A program made the translations under genes and the position numbers. The notes beneath the pieces were generated by a model that searched no databases, was not told where the DNA came from, and was given only the letters and a program-made list of their open reading frames with translations. DNA of 64,000 nt from Megascapheus bottae (lineage: Eukaryota > Chordata > Mammalia > Rodentia > Geomyidae), in NCBI GenBank assembly GCA_024803745.1, contig JANJXV010000195.1, positions 1 to 64,000 of the forward strand, written 5' to 3'. Below are positions 43,900 to 58,239 of this stretch, piece after piece (the stretch's first letter is position 1; every line of letters starts with the position of its first letter).

Positions 43900-45400
43900 T
43901 TTAAGATTTTAAAAGGGATATGCATGTGGCTCAGATAACTAATCCCAGACATGGGGGATGTAAGCAGGATCAGGTAGGCTGGTCATAAAGTGCACGAGGG
44001 CTGAAAACATAGTGAGATGGTTGAGTACTTCCTACCAAATGCCAAGTCTAAATCCCAGTATTATTAATAGTGATTTAAAAAAAAACTTCAATCCTTATAA
44101 CAGAAGTCCTAAGGAATCACCACATTCTCTAAACAAATCATATCTTTATTAATAAGTTACTAGATAAGAAATTTTGTGACATTCTTTCTATTCCCTTTCT
44201 TTGAAGGTAGGCGGGCTTGTAACTGCCTTGACCCAATATGGTATATTCAAAATGATGAAACAACTTCCAAGGTTAGGTAATAAAAGTACCCCACACTCTT
44301 TTTGTTTGCTGGAATACATGTGCTGAGAATCCTATGTTACTATACATGTCTGATTATCTTGAGGCTTCATGCAGTGAGGAAACCAAATCACATAAAGTGG
44401 CATGTACAGGCATGATGACTCACTCAAGTACTATTAGAAAATGTAAAATAAAAAGTCCTAAAATACATGGCACTAGCTTTAAGACCTGATGGCAAATAGG
44501 GCTGGAGAAGCCTAATGAAGACTGCTGATGAAATCTGAGGAGAAACAGGCTTAGCACTACAGCTGTTGCCTATGGTAACAAGGAAAAACGAGGGAAAATA
44601 TCCCATGCACTGATGGATTTGGCTAAGATTTCCAAATGAAGTATTGGAAGTACAATGGCTTATTCTGTCTATAAAAAGAGAGACTAGAAATGAGCTAGGA
44701 AGAAAAAGCAAACAACTGAAACAGAGATGGTCAGTTTTCAAGTAAAACTGAGGAAATAAAAACATGCAGCAGTTACAGGATTCAGAATAAAACTACCATT
44801 CATCCCTCATTTTTCCCAACAGAAAATTCTCATAGTACTTAAAAAAAAATTCTACTTTTTGCTGTACCTGAAGAACAATACCCCAAAAATCTCAGCTGTA
44901 CCTGGACATGATCTAGGTCCTGGATCTTGAGGTTTTGGGCGTCTTTGGAAAGGGGAAATAATAAATGTTTGCATATGGGAGGAACAAAAATAAATGTGTG
45001 GCCAAAAATATGATTGAAGAGATTTCAAGCTATGCCTATGAGCTATTTGACATTCCTCCTACTAAACGGTAAGGTCTTTGCCTCTCCACTTTAAATCTGA
45101 GAGGGTTTATGATGATTTGCACTAATAGAAGAAAAAATGCTATGTGACCTCAAGTGCTAGGTCACAGAAGGCAAGGAGATGTCTGTACTGTTTCCTGGAA
45201 CAATTCTGCTACCCTCAGCCAATTATCCTGAGGCTCCCATATGAAAAAGTCAGGCCATCTGTGAAGAAGCCATAAGGAGACCCTGTGTTTGGCCTTCTGG
45301 GGAGCAGCCCAAGTTTGTAGCTGCCCAAGGGCAAGTACCTGACATGTAAGTGGGTACTCATCCTCAGCCACTGGGTCATCCCTACTTTGGAGTCTCTGTT
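43900..45400. other. CFAP97 intron 2 DNA, mostly unique
   Basis: A very old B1-like scrap may lie at 43,920-44,070. Minus-strand open frames at 44.42-44.77 and 45.16-45.46 kb show no family signature and lack exon-like splice sites. Confidence 0.4.
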
Positions 45401-45585
45401 TTTTTTTTGCCAGTCCTGGGCTTGAGCTCAGGGCTTGAGCACTGTCCTTGGACTTTCTCAACGCTAGAGCTCTGCCATTTGAGCCTCAGCACTATTTCCG
45501 GCTTTTTTCTATGTATGTGGTATGGAGGAATTGAACCCGGGTCTTCATGCATGCTAGGCAAGCACTAGGCCAAACTCTCGGCCCC
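45401..45585 (-). repeat. Dimeric ID-like SINE (minus) with target duplication
   Basis: TTTTTTTTGCCAGTCCTGGG.. to ..CTCTCGGCCCC; GAGTCTCTGTTT on both flanks. Confidence 0.89.
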
Positions 45586-45789
45586 GAGTCTCTGTTTCTT
45601 AAGTGACTGGGGAACTGCTTATGCAGTAATAGTAACTCATTTATCTTTTTGTTTTTTAAAGCCAAAACTTCGAATGACAGTGCAGTCTACAAACAAATGC
45701 CTAATTTTTTTTCCGGGTAAGTTAGTGTAATCTTCCCTCATAATTGTGCCTTCCTCAATTTTGCCACCTAGTTCTGGTTTTTTGTTTTG

Positions 45790-46025
45790 TTTTGATTTTT
45801 TTGTTGTTTGTACTGAGTCCTGGGCTTGAACTCAGAGCATGAGTGCTGGGTCTGAGCAATTTAGATTTAAGGCTAGCACTCTACCATTTGAGCCACAGTT
45901 TCATTCCCAGCTTTTTGCTGGCTCACTGAAGATTCTCATAGACTTTCTGCCTAAACTGGCTTTGAATTCAGATCTTCAAATCTTCAGTGGCTAAGAACAC
46001 AGATGTGATCTACCAGCATCCACTT
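45790..46025 (-). repeat. B1-dID-type SINE (minus), old
   Basis: GTCCTGGGCTTGAACTCAGA.. to ..GTGATCTACCAGCATCC. Confidence 0.7.
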
Positions 46026-46140
46026 TCTTGTCTTGCTTTAAGTATACATTCTAAAAGTCTTTTGGGTATATGTGGCTCATTTACTAACCTAAACTTGGTT
46101 TAAACCTTCTTGGTTTCTTTTGCTACTTTTTACATTTCGT

Positions 46141-46347
46141 TTTTTTTTTTTTTTTTTTTTTTTTTGCCAGTCCTGGGGACTGAACTCAGGACCTGAGCAT
46201 TGTCCTTGGGCTTTCTTCAAGGTTACGCTCGACCACTTGAGCCACAGCACCAGTTCCGGCTTTTGTAGTACTGAGGAATTGAATCGAACCCAGGTCTTCG
46301 TGCATGCTAGGCAAGCACTCTACCAGTAGGCCAAACTCCCGGCCCCT
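46141..46347 (-). repeat. Dimeric ID-like SINE (minus) with target duplication
   Basis: 25 T's, then TTGCCAGTCCTGGGGACTG.. to ..CTCCCGGCCCC; TTACATTTCG flanks both sides. Confidence 0.89.
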
Positions 46348-46979
46348 TACATTTCGATTTTTATCTTGTATGTTAATGGGATGATTTCCTTTTTTAAAAG
46401 AAATATAACTTGTCTCTTTTTTAAGTCTTTATCATCCTTCCTGTGCTATTTCAAACATTTTTTAGGTTATCATCCCACCTTCAATTAAACTTGTACTTAA
46501 TGAACACGACAGGAACGTACCAAAACGCTGATTTCTCATCTTTTTATTGTAATAAAAAATACATGACAAGTTTTACCATCTTAACTATTTTTCATATATT
46601 ACATACATTGTGTTGTGTTAGCCATCAACATGATCTATAACTCTTTATCTTGGAAAACTGAAAACTACACTAGATACCCTTCATTCTCCTCTCCCCAGCT
46701 CATGGCAATCACAGTTCTACTTTCTATCTCCATGATTTTTATTACCTCAACTACCTTTATGTAAGTGGAATTCCACAGTATTTTTCTTCTTCAGACTTGC
46801 TAATTTCACATAATGTACTATAAGTTCATCCCTACTGTAGCAGATGTCAGAATTTCCTTCTCTTTTAAGGCTGAACAGTTATTGCTGTTAAAAAAAAACA
46901 AACTCTAAATTTTCTCTATATTTAGAACACTATAAACACGGCAACCATATATTAAAGTTCTGTTCTTCTAGAGGTTGGT

Positions 46980-47166
46980 TTTTTTTTTTTTTGCCAGTCT
47001 TGGGCTTAAGCTCAGGGCCTGAGGATTTTTCTCAAGGCTAGAACTCTACCACTTGAGCCTCAGCCCCACTTCTAGCTTTTTCTAAGTATGTGGTACCAAG
47101 GAATCGAACCCGGGCCTCCGTGCATGCCAGGCAAGCACTCTACCACTAGGCCAAACTCCCGGCCCC
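46980..47166 (-). repeat. Dimeric ID-like SINE (minus) with target duplication
   Basis: TTTTTTTTGCCAGTCTTGGG.. to ..CTCCCGGCCCC; TTCTAGAGGTT on both flanks. Confidence 0.9.
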
Positions 47167-47261
47167 TTCTAGAGGTTCTTAAACTTTGATCTCAGGACTC
47201 CATACTACTAAAAGCTGGTATCTAAATGTTTATATGAGTTATACCTATCACTATCACATAA

Positions 47262-47340
47262 GTAAAGGGGCTCTAAGCGTGAAGGACTTGCTTGACAAGT
47301 GCAAGGTCCTGAGTTCAAACCCCAGCACTAAAAAAGAAAA
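47262..47340 (+). repeat. ID-like monomer (plus)
   Basis: GGCTCTAAGCGTGAAGGACT.. GTCCTGAGTTCAAACCCCAG.. plus A-tail. Confidence 0.6.
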
Positions 47341-47639
47341 AAAATGAAAAGAGAAAAACTATATAGAGATGTTTATTTGCTCCTGAAAGTAACTAAACCA
47401 ATTATGCATTACTATAGTAACACTTTTATAGAAAAACAATAAAAGTGTCTAATTATTCTGCAAGTTTTAAATGTATTTGGTGTAATGAAAGCTTGATTCT
47501 CATGGCTGCTCTGTACGTTGTGCTGGTGGTGCAGCACATTAGACTTCACGATACACAGAAAAGCAGAATGTAAAAGGCAAGTTAAGCATAGTTTTATTGG
47601 TGAAACGTTTTGTTCCTGCAGAGCCTCTTAGAACAAAAA

Positions 47640-47872
47640 ATTTTTTTTTGTCAGTCATGGGGCTTGAACTCTGGGCCTGGGTGTTGTTCTGAGCTCTTCA
47701 GCTTAAGGCTACCACCCTACCCCTTAAGCCACAGCACCACTTCCAGTTTTCTAGTGGTTAATTGGAGATAAGAGCCCACAGATTTTAGTGCCCGGGCTGG
47801 CTTTGAACTACGATGCTAAGACCTCAGCCTCCTGAGTAGCTAGTATTACAGGCATGAGCCACTGAGCCCAGA
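47640..47872 (-). repeat. B1-dID-type SINE (minus)
   Basis: TTTTTTTGTCAGTCATGGGG.. to ..GGCATGAGCCACTGAGCCC. Confidence 0.83.
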
Positions 47873-47879
47873 TTATTTA

Positions 47880-48072
47880 TTTATGTATGCCAGTCCTGGG
47901 GCTTGAACTCAGGGGCCTGAGTACTGTCCTTAGGCTTTCTCAAGGCTAAAGCTCTACTTGAATTACAGCACCACTTCTGGCTTTTTCTATATATGTGGCA
48001 TTAAGGAATCGAACCCAGGTCTTCATGCATGCTAGATAAGCACTCTACCACTAAGACGAATTCCCAGCTCTC
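47880..48072 (-). repeat. Dimeric ID-like SINE (minus)
   Basis: TATGCCAGTCCTGGGGCTTG.. to ..GACGAATTCCCAGCTC; adjoins the preceding SINE. Confidence 0.8.
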
Positions 48073-48074
48073 TC

Positions 48075-48616
48075 TTTGAAATCTTGGATCTCTTTGAAAT
48101 ATTTTCAACGATTTCAAGTATTATGTACTCATAAGAATTAGAACTGGGTCTTCTCTGTTGCTTGTAGCAAACATTTCAAACATGTTTGCTAACACTTGGC
48201 CGTGTGTTCAGGATATTAATTTTTCTGCAGTTTATCAGGAATGGATCAAATGTGCTGCCAGTTAGGGTATGCTGATCTCATCACAGGCACCTCTTCCTCA
48301 CTGAGGATAACAAGGTCTGTGTCTTTTCCCTTACACAAAGTACTTCACTTCATTCCTCCCATGCAGGAAGGTGATATATTTAAAAAAAAAAAGAATCATT
48401 AAGGTAGCCAGTTAGTTAATCAGTTTCTTTCCTCATCCATGCTAGCTTTTTCTCATTTCTCTTACATTCATTTGCCTTATCAGAATACATCCCAGTTATT
48501 TCATTCTTAGTCAAAGTGATAAAATTTGAGACTGTACATTCCTAAAATTTAGTTTGCCCTTTCAGATTCTTCCTAAACTGACTTTGTTTTACATACATAA
48601 AAAATGAAACATACCT
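48075..48616. other. CFAP97 intron 2 DNA without recognised features
   Basis: Unique sequence; short poly-A near 48,380. Confidence 0.4.
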
Positions 48617-48617
48617 T

Positions 48618-48826
48618 GGGACTGGGAGTTTGGCCTAGTGGTAGAGTGCTTGCCTAGCATGCACGAAGACCCGGGTTTAATTCCTCAGTACCACATACAC
48701 AGAAAAAAAAAAGCCAGAAGTGGTGCTGAGGCTCAAGTGGTAGAGCTCTAGCTTTGAGAAAGTCCAAGGACAGTACTCAGGCCCTGAGCTCAAGCCCAGG
48801 ACTGGCAAAAAAAAAAGAAAAGAAAA
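48618..48826 (+). repeat. Dimeric ID-like SINE (plus) with target duplication, young
   Basis: GGGACTGGGAGTTTGGCCTA.. CCCAGGACTGGC plus A-rich tail; GAAACATAC on both flanks. Confidence 0.89.
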
Positions 48827-48829
48827 GAA

Positions 48830-49475
48830 ACATACTTCAACTTTAGTCTTATCAACTTCTTCAGAGCTTTACCAATATGAGACTCATGTCATAACCTGAC
48901 ATTAAAATTCTGTTACTACTCCATTTTATAAAGACTTCAAAGCTCATTCAATGATTTTATGACTCAAAGACCTAATTCCAATTACATTTTTTCAACATTT
49001 ATACAGCAAAGGCACTTTAGGGATGGGGGTGGAAAAATCTCCAAGTCAACCTCCTTACTAAGTCTTTAAGATGCTGGACACTGAAAATTTCTACTACTCT
49101 TTCAAAGTTTATTTTAAAACCACATATCTAACAGCCAGTCTACATTGATTTTCCCTGATCCTAATATTTCTTAGAGAAGCACCTAGAATTTTGAATTTTG
49201 AATGGATTCTAACAACCTAAAACTACTACCTGGTCCTACAAATGAAGAATCAGGGTCTCAGGAGCCACTGGCCTGTATTAGTATTTTGATAACTAGATTA
49301 TGGTCCTTGGATCAGCATGAGTTCTACTTGAACCAGCATGTAAACTTTAACAAGAGTGACCTGTGTGCATATTAAAGTTTGAGGAGCTACGGTGGAAAAG
49401 GCCAACTAGGGGAGCTACGGTGGAAAAACTCAACTGTCCAATTAGTATGTATTCTTACTTGTGGGTTTTGTATGT
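48830..49475. other. CFAP97 intron 2 DNA with a short tandem repeat
   Basis: Mostly unique. A 26-28 bp direct repeat GAGCTACGGTGGAAAA[A/G]..CAACT occurs twice at 49,383-49,435. Confidence 0.5.
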
Positions 49476-49477
49476 GT

Positions 49478-49655
49478 GTCTGTTTCAGTGGTATGGAGTT
49501 TGAACTCAGAGCCTCACACTTGCTAGGTTGGTCCAGCTTACCAACTTGGGCCATAAATTCAGCCCTGCTTCTTGCAGTTTTGGAGATGGTCTTGAGCCAT
49601 AAGTTTTCAAATATCAGCCTCTTGAGTAGCTATGAGCTACCCAAACCTGGCTTCC
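49478..49655 (-). repeat. Old B1/ID-type SINE (minus)
   Basis: GGTATGGAGTTTGAACTCAG.. CAGCCTCTTGAGTAGCTATG; strongly diverged. Confidence 0.6.
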
Positions 49656-49659
49656 CATT

Positions 49660-51233
<1,574 letters not shown>

Positions 51234-51626
51234 CTAACTATTAGACTAGAAAGCAATTTCCAAATATTTCTCATTTTTATATTGTAAGTACAAAATTTTA
51301 CTAAATTGAGAAATTTGGTTAGTACCTAAAGAGAAACATTACAAAAACACAGTGAAGTGATGATGCAGCTTTAGTGGTAATATAAAATTGTACTGATTAC
51401 TGGAGACAAATAAGTCTGTTAAATTTACATAAAAAATCAAGATAGGCACATTACAAACTTGCAAATTTATATGAACCCTAAGAAAAATCTTTTATAGTTT
51501 AAATTCAGTTTACAGTTTAGAAGTATGGATTACATGTTAGCCAGTTTTTCATTGTGGTGTCAAAAATCTCATCAAAAGAACTTGAGAAAGGACTTATTAA
51601 AATTATTTTTTTTGTGTTTATGGATC

Positions 51627-51855
51627 ATGGAAAGTGACCCAAGCTTGAACTCAGCCTGGGCGCTGTCCTTGAGCTCTTCAGCTCAAGGCTACCACATTAC
51701 CCTTGAGCCAAGCCCCATTTGCCATTTTCTAGAGGTTAACTGGAGATAGGAGTCTCAGGTCCTTTTGTTCCTGGGCTGGCTTTGAACCTCAATCCTCAGA
51801 TCTCAGCCTCCTGAGTAGCTAGGATTACAGGCGTGAGCCACCCCACTGGCTCTAT
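51627..51855 (-). repeat. B1-dID-type SINE (minus) in CFAP97 intron 1
   Basis: AGCTTGAACTCAGCCTGGGC.. to ..GATTACAGGCGTGAGCCACC. Confidence 0.83.
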
Positions 51856-51859
51856 TCAA

Positions 51860-52720
51860 AATTTTAATCCATGAATTTTAATTCAATTTTAATTCATGAA
51901 TGACAATTTCAGATATCTAGAAACATCTCTCATAGGCACATGTAGAGGTGTCTTCTACAAATTTCTACACTCTTGACAGTCAAGATTAATAATTATAGCT
52001 CCTATGACAATTTCACAAGATGCTATTCTAATGACAGAAGTATAAAGGAGACTGATAACATTTCATGTTTTAGTACTTGCTTTGTTTTAGTAAAAAGTCC
52101 CCCATCCTTTCTCACTGAACAAAAACTAATGCTTACATACAGACTGTATACATAGCTTAAGAGTCAAATTTTTGATTATTTAATCATAATCTTTCATATA
52201 AATACTTGGAGAAGATTATAGGGGAAGAATATATATTTCTCACTGCCTTAAAGGGAGACTGTTATGAGATATTTTCTAGCAGACAGCCAATAACCATCAA
52301 AAATAGAAAAACTAAGGTATGTTATTTAAACATTAAGTTAAACAGTAGAATAAATAGATTATATGTTTAAAGTACCCACCTCCAGCAAGGGGCAGGTACC
52401 ACTGTTTTGGTCATAAACCTTACTTGTTGACCTATAAATTTTTATGGTACTATAATTATTTAAATAAAAATACCTCAATGCCTGATACAATTTAAACTAC
52501 AGAGATTTTAAAAAGTTTTTTAAATTACTAGAATGGCCTAAGAAGCAGTGTCCAATTATCTACTACTAATCTTGAGTTCAGAGATTTATTCCTAAAGCTA
52601 TTCTTCACTATAAAAGCTCAGGGTTCTCTGGAAACCAGGAAAGAAACACAAGCATCTTACTATTGCCAGAAAGCAAATATTCACATATGCTTGGAGTAAT
52701 GGTAATTATATAAAGGATTC
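51860..52720. other. CFAP97 intron 1 DNA without recognised features
   Basis: AT-rich; a local direct repeat AATTTTAATCCATGAATTTT / AATTTTAATTCATGAATG near 51,858-51,903. Confidence 0.4.
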
Positions 52721-52721
52721 A

Positions 52722-53008
52722 ATTGTTAGCTTTTTATCATTGTGACAAAAATACCTGGTAAAAGCAATTTAAAGGGAGGAGTTATTTTGGCTCATGATTT
52801 TAGAGCAGAGTAGTTCACACAAAGCAAATGAAGCAATGTGGTAGAGGCCACTCATCTCATGGCTGATAAGAAAGATGGCCTATAGGATAGTTCTGCTCAC
52901 ATTAAAGATAGGTCTCACTCCCTTATTTCTCTGAAAATGTTCTCACAGATATACCCCAAAATGTGTCTTAGTAATCTTCTAGGTGTTTGACAGTCAAGAT
53001 TAAGCATC
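52722..53008 (-). mobile_element. Old MaLR-like LTR (minus)
   Basis: GTTAGCTTTTTATCATTGTG.. GAGTTATTTTGGCTCATGAT matches the reverse of the 32.4-kb copy. Confidence 0.5.
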
Positions 53009-53009
53009 A

Positions 53010-53764
53010 TGTCATTTAAAGTGATATCACTACACAGGTAGGCAATTTAACAATACCCTCATGAATCAGAACACATACATATGTAGAATGTCTTTCAAAG
53101 GGAATAATAAGCCCTATGTGAAGAAAAGACACGTAAATACCTCCAAGAATAATACAGCCAACAATACAACTTTGTATTAATTGTATCCAAATTAGGATCA
53201 ACTTTTTAGCAAAGCAAATCGGGCAGACAGTAACAAAGCAGAGTGGCACCTTAATCTAAGTGAAGATCAACTTGTATTAACCATGTAACAGTTAAACTTT
53301 ATTACATTTTATCACCATTTAAAAGTAATTCTGTAGGCCTTCAAGGCTTTAAAAGATTCTTATATACTTGCTTTATAGATTTTATTTATTTTTGTAGTGC
53401 TACAGATCAAACCAAAGCCTTTAAAGCATGCTAGACACTCTATTACTTAAAGTTAACTTGGACCTTAGATTTATAAAAATCAAAGTATAATCTAACTTTT
53501 AAATGCTTAAGGGATTTTGAAGAATTAAATAAGTATGGACTTTAGGTTTATAAGCAATGTCTAAATGCTTAGGAACATTTCCTTTGTTAGATGTATAAGT
53601 AAATCTTGTTAGGAATTTGAGATTCATATAACAAAGACTTTCATGATAAAAAAAGGTTTGCAAATGTTGTACAATGTTCAGGGAAATGTTTATATATATA
53701 TATATACACAAATATAGTCTATGAACAAATTCTTATATATAATACACACACATATGTATAATTG
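53010..53764. other. CFAP97 intron 1 DNA without recognised features
   Basis: AT-rich, (TA)n at 53,693-53,706 and a CACACA run near 53,743. Confidence 0.4.
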
Positions 53765-53992
53765 GAGGGGTCAGTTGTGGGGCTTGAAGTCGGGGTCTGG
53801 GTGCTGCCTCTGAGCTCTTTCTGTTTAAGTCTAACACTACTCTTTGAGCCACAGTGTCATTTCTGGTTTTCTGGTGGTTAATCGGAAATAAAGTGTCTCA
53901 TGGACTTTTGCCTGGGCTGGCTTTGAACCACGATTCTCAGATCTCAGCCTCCTGAGTAGCTAGGATTGCAAGTGAGAGCCACTAGAGCCCTA
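53765..53992 (-). repeat. B1-dID-type SINE (minus)
   Basis: GTCAGTTGTGGGGCTTGAAG.. to ..GCAAGTGAGAGCCACTAGAG. Confidence 0.82.
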
Positions 53993-54286
53993 CAGAAAAT
54001 TTAATATATTTTATAAGCTAAGCAAAATGCAACTTGGGTTTTTAAATTTTATCATAAAATTTAAAAAGAAAAATAATGTGTACCAGTAGGCCTTAACATT
54101 TAAGAAATTTTAGCTTATAAAATTTATGTCTAGTACTAAGATCCAAGATGTTTAGCACAGATAAATGCTCTCTTTACATTACAAAATTAAACCGTAAGAA
54201 GGAACCTGGGAATGTAGCTTAGTAATAAGTCTGTCTAGCTAGTCATCGGCAACACCATAAAAAAGAAAAACATAAAAATCAGCTTT

Positions 54287-54520
54287 TAAAGCCAGGTGCT
54301 GGTGGCTCACTCCTACAATCCTAGTTATTCAGGAGGCTGAGATCTGAGGAGTGCAGTACAAAGCCAGCCAGGGCACAAAATTCTTCAACTCTTATCTTCA
54401 ATTAACCTCAGGAAACCGGAAGTGGCACTATAGTTCCAAGAGATAGAGCACTAGTCTTGAGCTAAAGAGCTCAGGGACAGTGCCGAGGCCCTAAGTTCAA
54501 GCCCCATAACCAACAAAACT
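54287..54520 (+). repeat. B1-dID-type SINE (plus)
   Basis: AGCCAGGTGCTGGTGGCTCA.. to CAAGCCCCATAACCAAC. Confidence 0.85.
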
Positions 54521-54759
54521 GACAGAACACTATAATCGGAGTTGAGCAGGTGAAAGAGATCTTTTGTCCAGGAAGACCAAAATGTTCATCATATGATCTT
54601 AAACTAAAAAAATTCCTAAATTTGACTAGGTAATAAACTAGCATGGAAAAAAAACAGAAAATAAAGTTGCTTTTCTATAATACAGTGTATATTTAAGCAA
54701 AAATTTGAATGAAGGGACTAGATACCAAGAATTAACCTATTGGAAAACTTAACAATAGA

Positions 54760-54893
54760 GCCAGGTGGGGCAGCTCATGCCTGTAATCTTAGCTACTCAG
54801 GAAGCTGATATCTGAGGATTGCGGTTCTAAGTCAGCCGGGGCACTAAAGTCCGTGAGAAAACAGGAAGTGGCGCTGTGGCTCAAGGGATATGT
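54760..54893 (+). repeat. B1-dID-type SINE (plus), 3' part lost
   Basis: GAGCCAGGTGGGGCAGCTCA.. GTGGCGCTGTGGCTCAAGGG, then replaced by a TG repeat. Confidence 0.8.
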
Positions 54894-54914
54894 ATGTGTG
54901 TGTATATGTATGTA

Positions 54915-54962
<48 letters not shown>
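54894..54962. repeat. (TG)n/(TATG)n microsatellite
   Basis: TATGTATG passing into about 18 TG units. Confidence 0.92.
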
Positions 54963-55182
54963 TAAGTAACAAATGACGGGAGTCTATCTGGTGTCTGAAA
55001 AGATTGCTACACATATTTAAAATTGGATTCTGTTACTTTCTGGCTATGTGACTAGATATTATATAAGAAAGTATCATAGAGCAATGTTTGTAAGAGCAAT
55101 GAGTTAGAAACAACTTCAGTTTCTATAATATGGATAAATCAAATGTATATATACATGTCATTGGTTAAAAAGAATAATCCAG

Positions 55183-55318
55183 GGCTAGGAGTTTGGCTAA
55201 GTGGTAGAGTGCTTGCCTAGCATGCACGAAGACCCGGGTTTGATTTCTCAGTACCACATATACGGAAAAGCTGGAAGTGGTACGGTAGCTCCAGTGGTAG
55301 GGTGCTAGCCTTGAGGAA
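55183..55318 (+). repeat. Dimeric ID-like SINE (plus), 3' part lost
   Basis: GGGCTAGGAGTTTGGCTAAG.. GGTGCTAGCCTTGAGGAAAG, where a B1-dID piece takes over. Confidence 0.78.
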
Positions 55319-55510
55319 AGCTACTTAGGAAGCTGAGATCTGAGGATTGTGGTTGGAAGAAAGTTTAGGCAGGATAGTCCATGAGATTCTTATCTTCAAT
55401 TAATCATCAAAAAGCTAGAAATGGAGCTGTGCCTCAAGTAGCAGAGTGCTAGCCTTGACCACATAGCTTTGGGATAATACCCAGGCTCCACACCAAAAAC
55501 ATAGAATTAT
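55319..55510 (+). repeat. B1-dID-type SINE fragment (plus)
   Basis: AGCTACTTAGGAAGCTGAGA.. to CCAGGCTCCACACC; its 5' end is replaced by the SINE to its left, suggesting recombination at AGCTAC/AGCTACT. Confidence 0.7.
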
Positions 55511-56171
55511 GAATAATTGTGCAAACCTTAAAACAGACACAAAACATGAACACACATAAGTTATAGTTACAGATGGAAAGGATACATATTAAAGATCTAA
55601 AACAATAGTTTCAAACTAGGATAGAATGCTTGCTTAGTAAGCACAAGGCCCAGAGTTCAAAATCTAGTATTGCTATAAAAACTTTTTTTTAATAAAAAAC
55701 CCTAAGAATATAAATTTATGAGCAAAAGAATGATTCAGGAAAAATAGCTAAGCAGGACTTTGTGATTATCAATTATCACAAATGAAAAGAGAATTATTAC
55801 TACTCTGTCCATCAGAGTTCACAAACAATAGCCACTAAATGAAGGTTTTGGACAGTTTTTGTCTTTCAAAATGCCAAAAGTTACTTTTTTGCAAAATAAT
55901 TTATCTCTGGAAACAAAAATCGAAAGGATTAGAATAAGAGTTATGATTATACCCCTTTTAACTTTGCTTCATGGTTATGAATATTTCTGCAATTATATTT
56001 TTAATGTATTTTCATTGGTAGACAGGACAAAAGCAAAATCATTTCAGTACACCACACTAATTGTTAAAAGAAAAATAGAATATCATGTAAAAATCAGAGC
56101 ACGTTACTGTATATAAAACAATGATTTATTTGGTGGCTGAGTAGTATTTTTACAAGGAAAATGAGACCTTG
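55511..56171. other. CFAP97 intron 1 DNA, mostly unique
   Basis: A short ID scrap at 55,617-55,680 (GATAGAATGCTTGCTTAGTA). The open frame at 55.86-56.11 kb shows no family resemblance. Confidence 0.45.
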
Positions 56172-56395
56172 TTGATGGGCACTGGTGGCTCAGGCCTATA
56201 ATTGTACTCAGGAGGCTGATATCTGAGGATCGTAGTTTGAAGTTAGCCCAGGCAGTGAGACTGGTGAGACTCTTATCTCTAATTAATCACCAAAAAGCTG
56301 GAAATGGAGCTGTGGCTTAAGTGGTAGAGCATTAGCTCTGAGTACAAAAGTTCAGGATCAGTAAGGCCATAAGTTCAAGCCTCAGAACAACACTC
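56172..56395 (+). repeat. B1-dID-type SINE (plus)
   Basis: GATGGGCACTGGTGGCTCAG.. to CAAGCCTCAGAACAAC. Confidence 0.82.
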
Positions 56396-56459
56396 ACGTG
56401 CTTGTGTGCACACGTGCATGCACGCGCACGCACACCCACACACACACATGCACACACAG
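56396..56459. repeat. (CA)n/(GCAC)n microsatellite
   Basis: Alternating purine-pyrimidine (CACGTGCTTGTGTGCACACG, then CA units): Z-DNA-prone. Confidence 0.85.
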
Positions 56460-56464
56460 ATGGA

Positions 56465-57125
56465 ACCTATTTAGTCATACTGCTAAAAAAATCATAGTTA
56501 TGATTAGACACATATGCAGTTTGTCATAAATATGACTGGACAGATTGCCACATAGCAGTTCTCCTTTACTAAACAAATTATACTTTAGCCACAAATTAAA
56601 TAAACCAATAGGTAAGACTTTTGAATTCCAAACTAAGCATTGTCTGAGCTTGTGATTAAAACCCTTTTCCAAAGACAGTAAGTGTTACATTAAGACCTTT
56701 TTGTCGGGACAGTGGTAATTTTGGAAATCATTGACCTTGAAATGTTTCCAGCATGCCTTTTTGTGTGAATATGATATAACAAGAATTTGTTAGCAATCCT
56801 TGATAATTTTACACAAGATTGACATAAAACTGTCTATAATGATATATGGCATATAGTATTAGTTCTGACACTTTTCCTAATCCCTACCCTCACAGTTCCC
56901 CAATAGACCTGAAAAAGTTTTACTGTTTAAACTCTGTGATGGCTAGTTTCTACAACTTGACTGGACTAATGCAGGCTTAGAAGAATAGTAAAACTCAAGA
57001 ATAATGCGTTGGAGCAATGAGCTGTATTATACTCCTGTAGTTCCATCACTTGGGAATCTGACGATGATGGTGAGAGCCAGGGCAACCACGGATATGTAGT
57101 AAGACCTTCTCTTAAAAGAAAAGGG
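56465..57125. other. CFAP97 intron 1 DNA without recognised features
   Basis: Unique AT-rich; a weak B1-like scrap at 57,010-57,110. Confidence 0.4.
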
Positions 57126-57311
57126 AGCTGGGAGCGTAGCCTAGTGGTCGGGTGCTTGCCTTAGCATGCATGAAGCCCTGAGTTCAATTCCTTGGCATCA
57201 CATACTCAGAAAAAGCAGGAAGTAGCACTGTGGCTGAAGTTGCAGACCACTTGCCTTGAGCAAAAAATGTCCACAGACCCTGAGTCCAAGCCCCAGGACT
57301 GGGGGGGGGGG
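57126..57311 (+). repeat. Dimeric ID-like SINE (plus) with G-run tail
   Basis: GAGCTGGGAGCGTAGCCTAG.. CCAGGACTGGGGGGGGGG; the usual A-tail is replaced by a G run. Confidence 0.82.
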
Positions 57312-58238
57312 AAGAGTTCTTTTGAACTATGAGCTGGAGCTCACTAAAGGGCAAACTAAGTTAGAAACCAAAAAATTATGAAATTATGTTCTTAAATCAT
57401 ACTGAGATAGCAGTATACAGCCCCAACTGGTTGCACTATATTTTGTTTGGTCAAACAACTTAATGATCCATTTCAGAATCATATGGTAACATGTCTAGAA
57501 TCTACATCATGAATTAACAGGCTACAAATCACAATGGCTTACAAATCACAAGGGGATCATAAAAAAGGGAAAGGAAATGGGCAAAGGTTTTCATTATAGG
57601 ACTGTAATATCAAAGGATTCTAGATGGGTTACCAGGGGTAAAAACTTGAATCAAAAGATGGTGTACACATGAAAACTATTTTAACAAAGGAACTCCTTAA
57701 AATAGAATGGGCTACTTTGTGAGACCTATTTCTAGGTCTAAATTCTAAATTTTATCCACAAACTAAATAACTACAGAATCATTTCTGAAATACCTCATTT
57801 CATATGTCTCCCATCTTGCTGTGTGTGTGGGGGGGGGTGTATCAGAATACACCACCCTCAAATATGTTATTTAACATAAAGATCATTTTTAGCTAAATTG
57901 GGAATAGATGTAAAAGGAAGGCCTCTCATAGCAGGTGTGAAAAATGAAGACTTTCCTAGTCTTTAGGCCATGAATAACAAAGGTGACCCTGAGATGGAGC
58001 TGTAGGAATAAGGCTTGCTAAAATGGACTTTATTATTTGTTTCTCTTATTTAACTTCTGACAGTTGAAAGTCCCTAGAGGACTAAACCCCTCTTTCCTTC
58101 GTCTTGCTTTCCTAACTTTGTCAGTCTTTGTTTACATGAACTCTTGGGACTGATTCCTTTTCCGGGAAGACCCCATGCCACTATAAAAATTAACATGAAA
58201 TAAAAGTGTGTAGTCTTTTTTCCCACTGTCTTTTAATG
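57312..58238. other. CFAP97 intron 1 DNA without recognised features
   Basis: Unique; short GT/G-run at 57,820-57,840. Confidence 0.4.
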
Positions 58239-58239
58239 A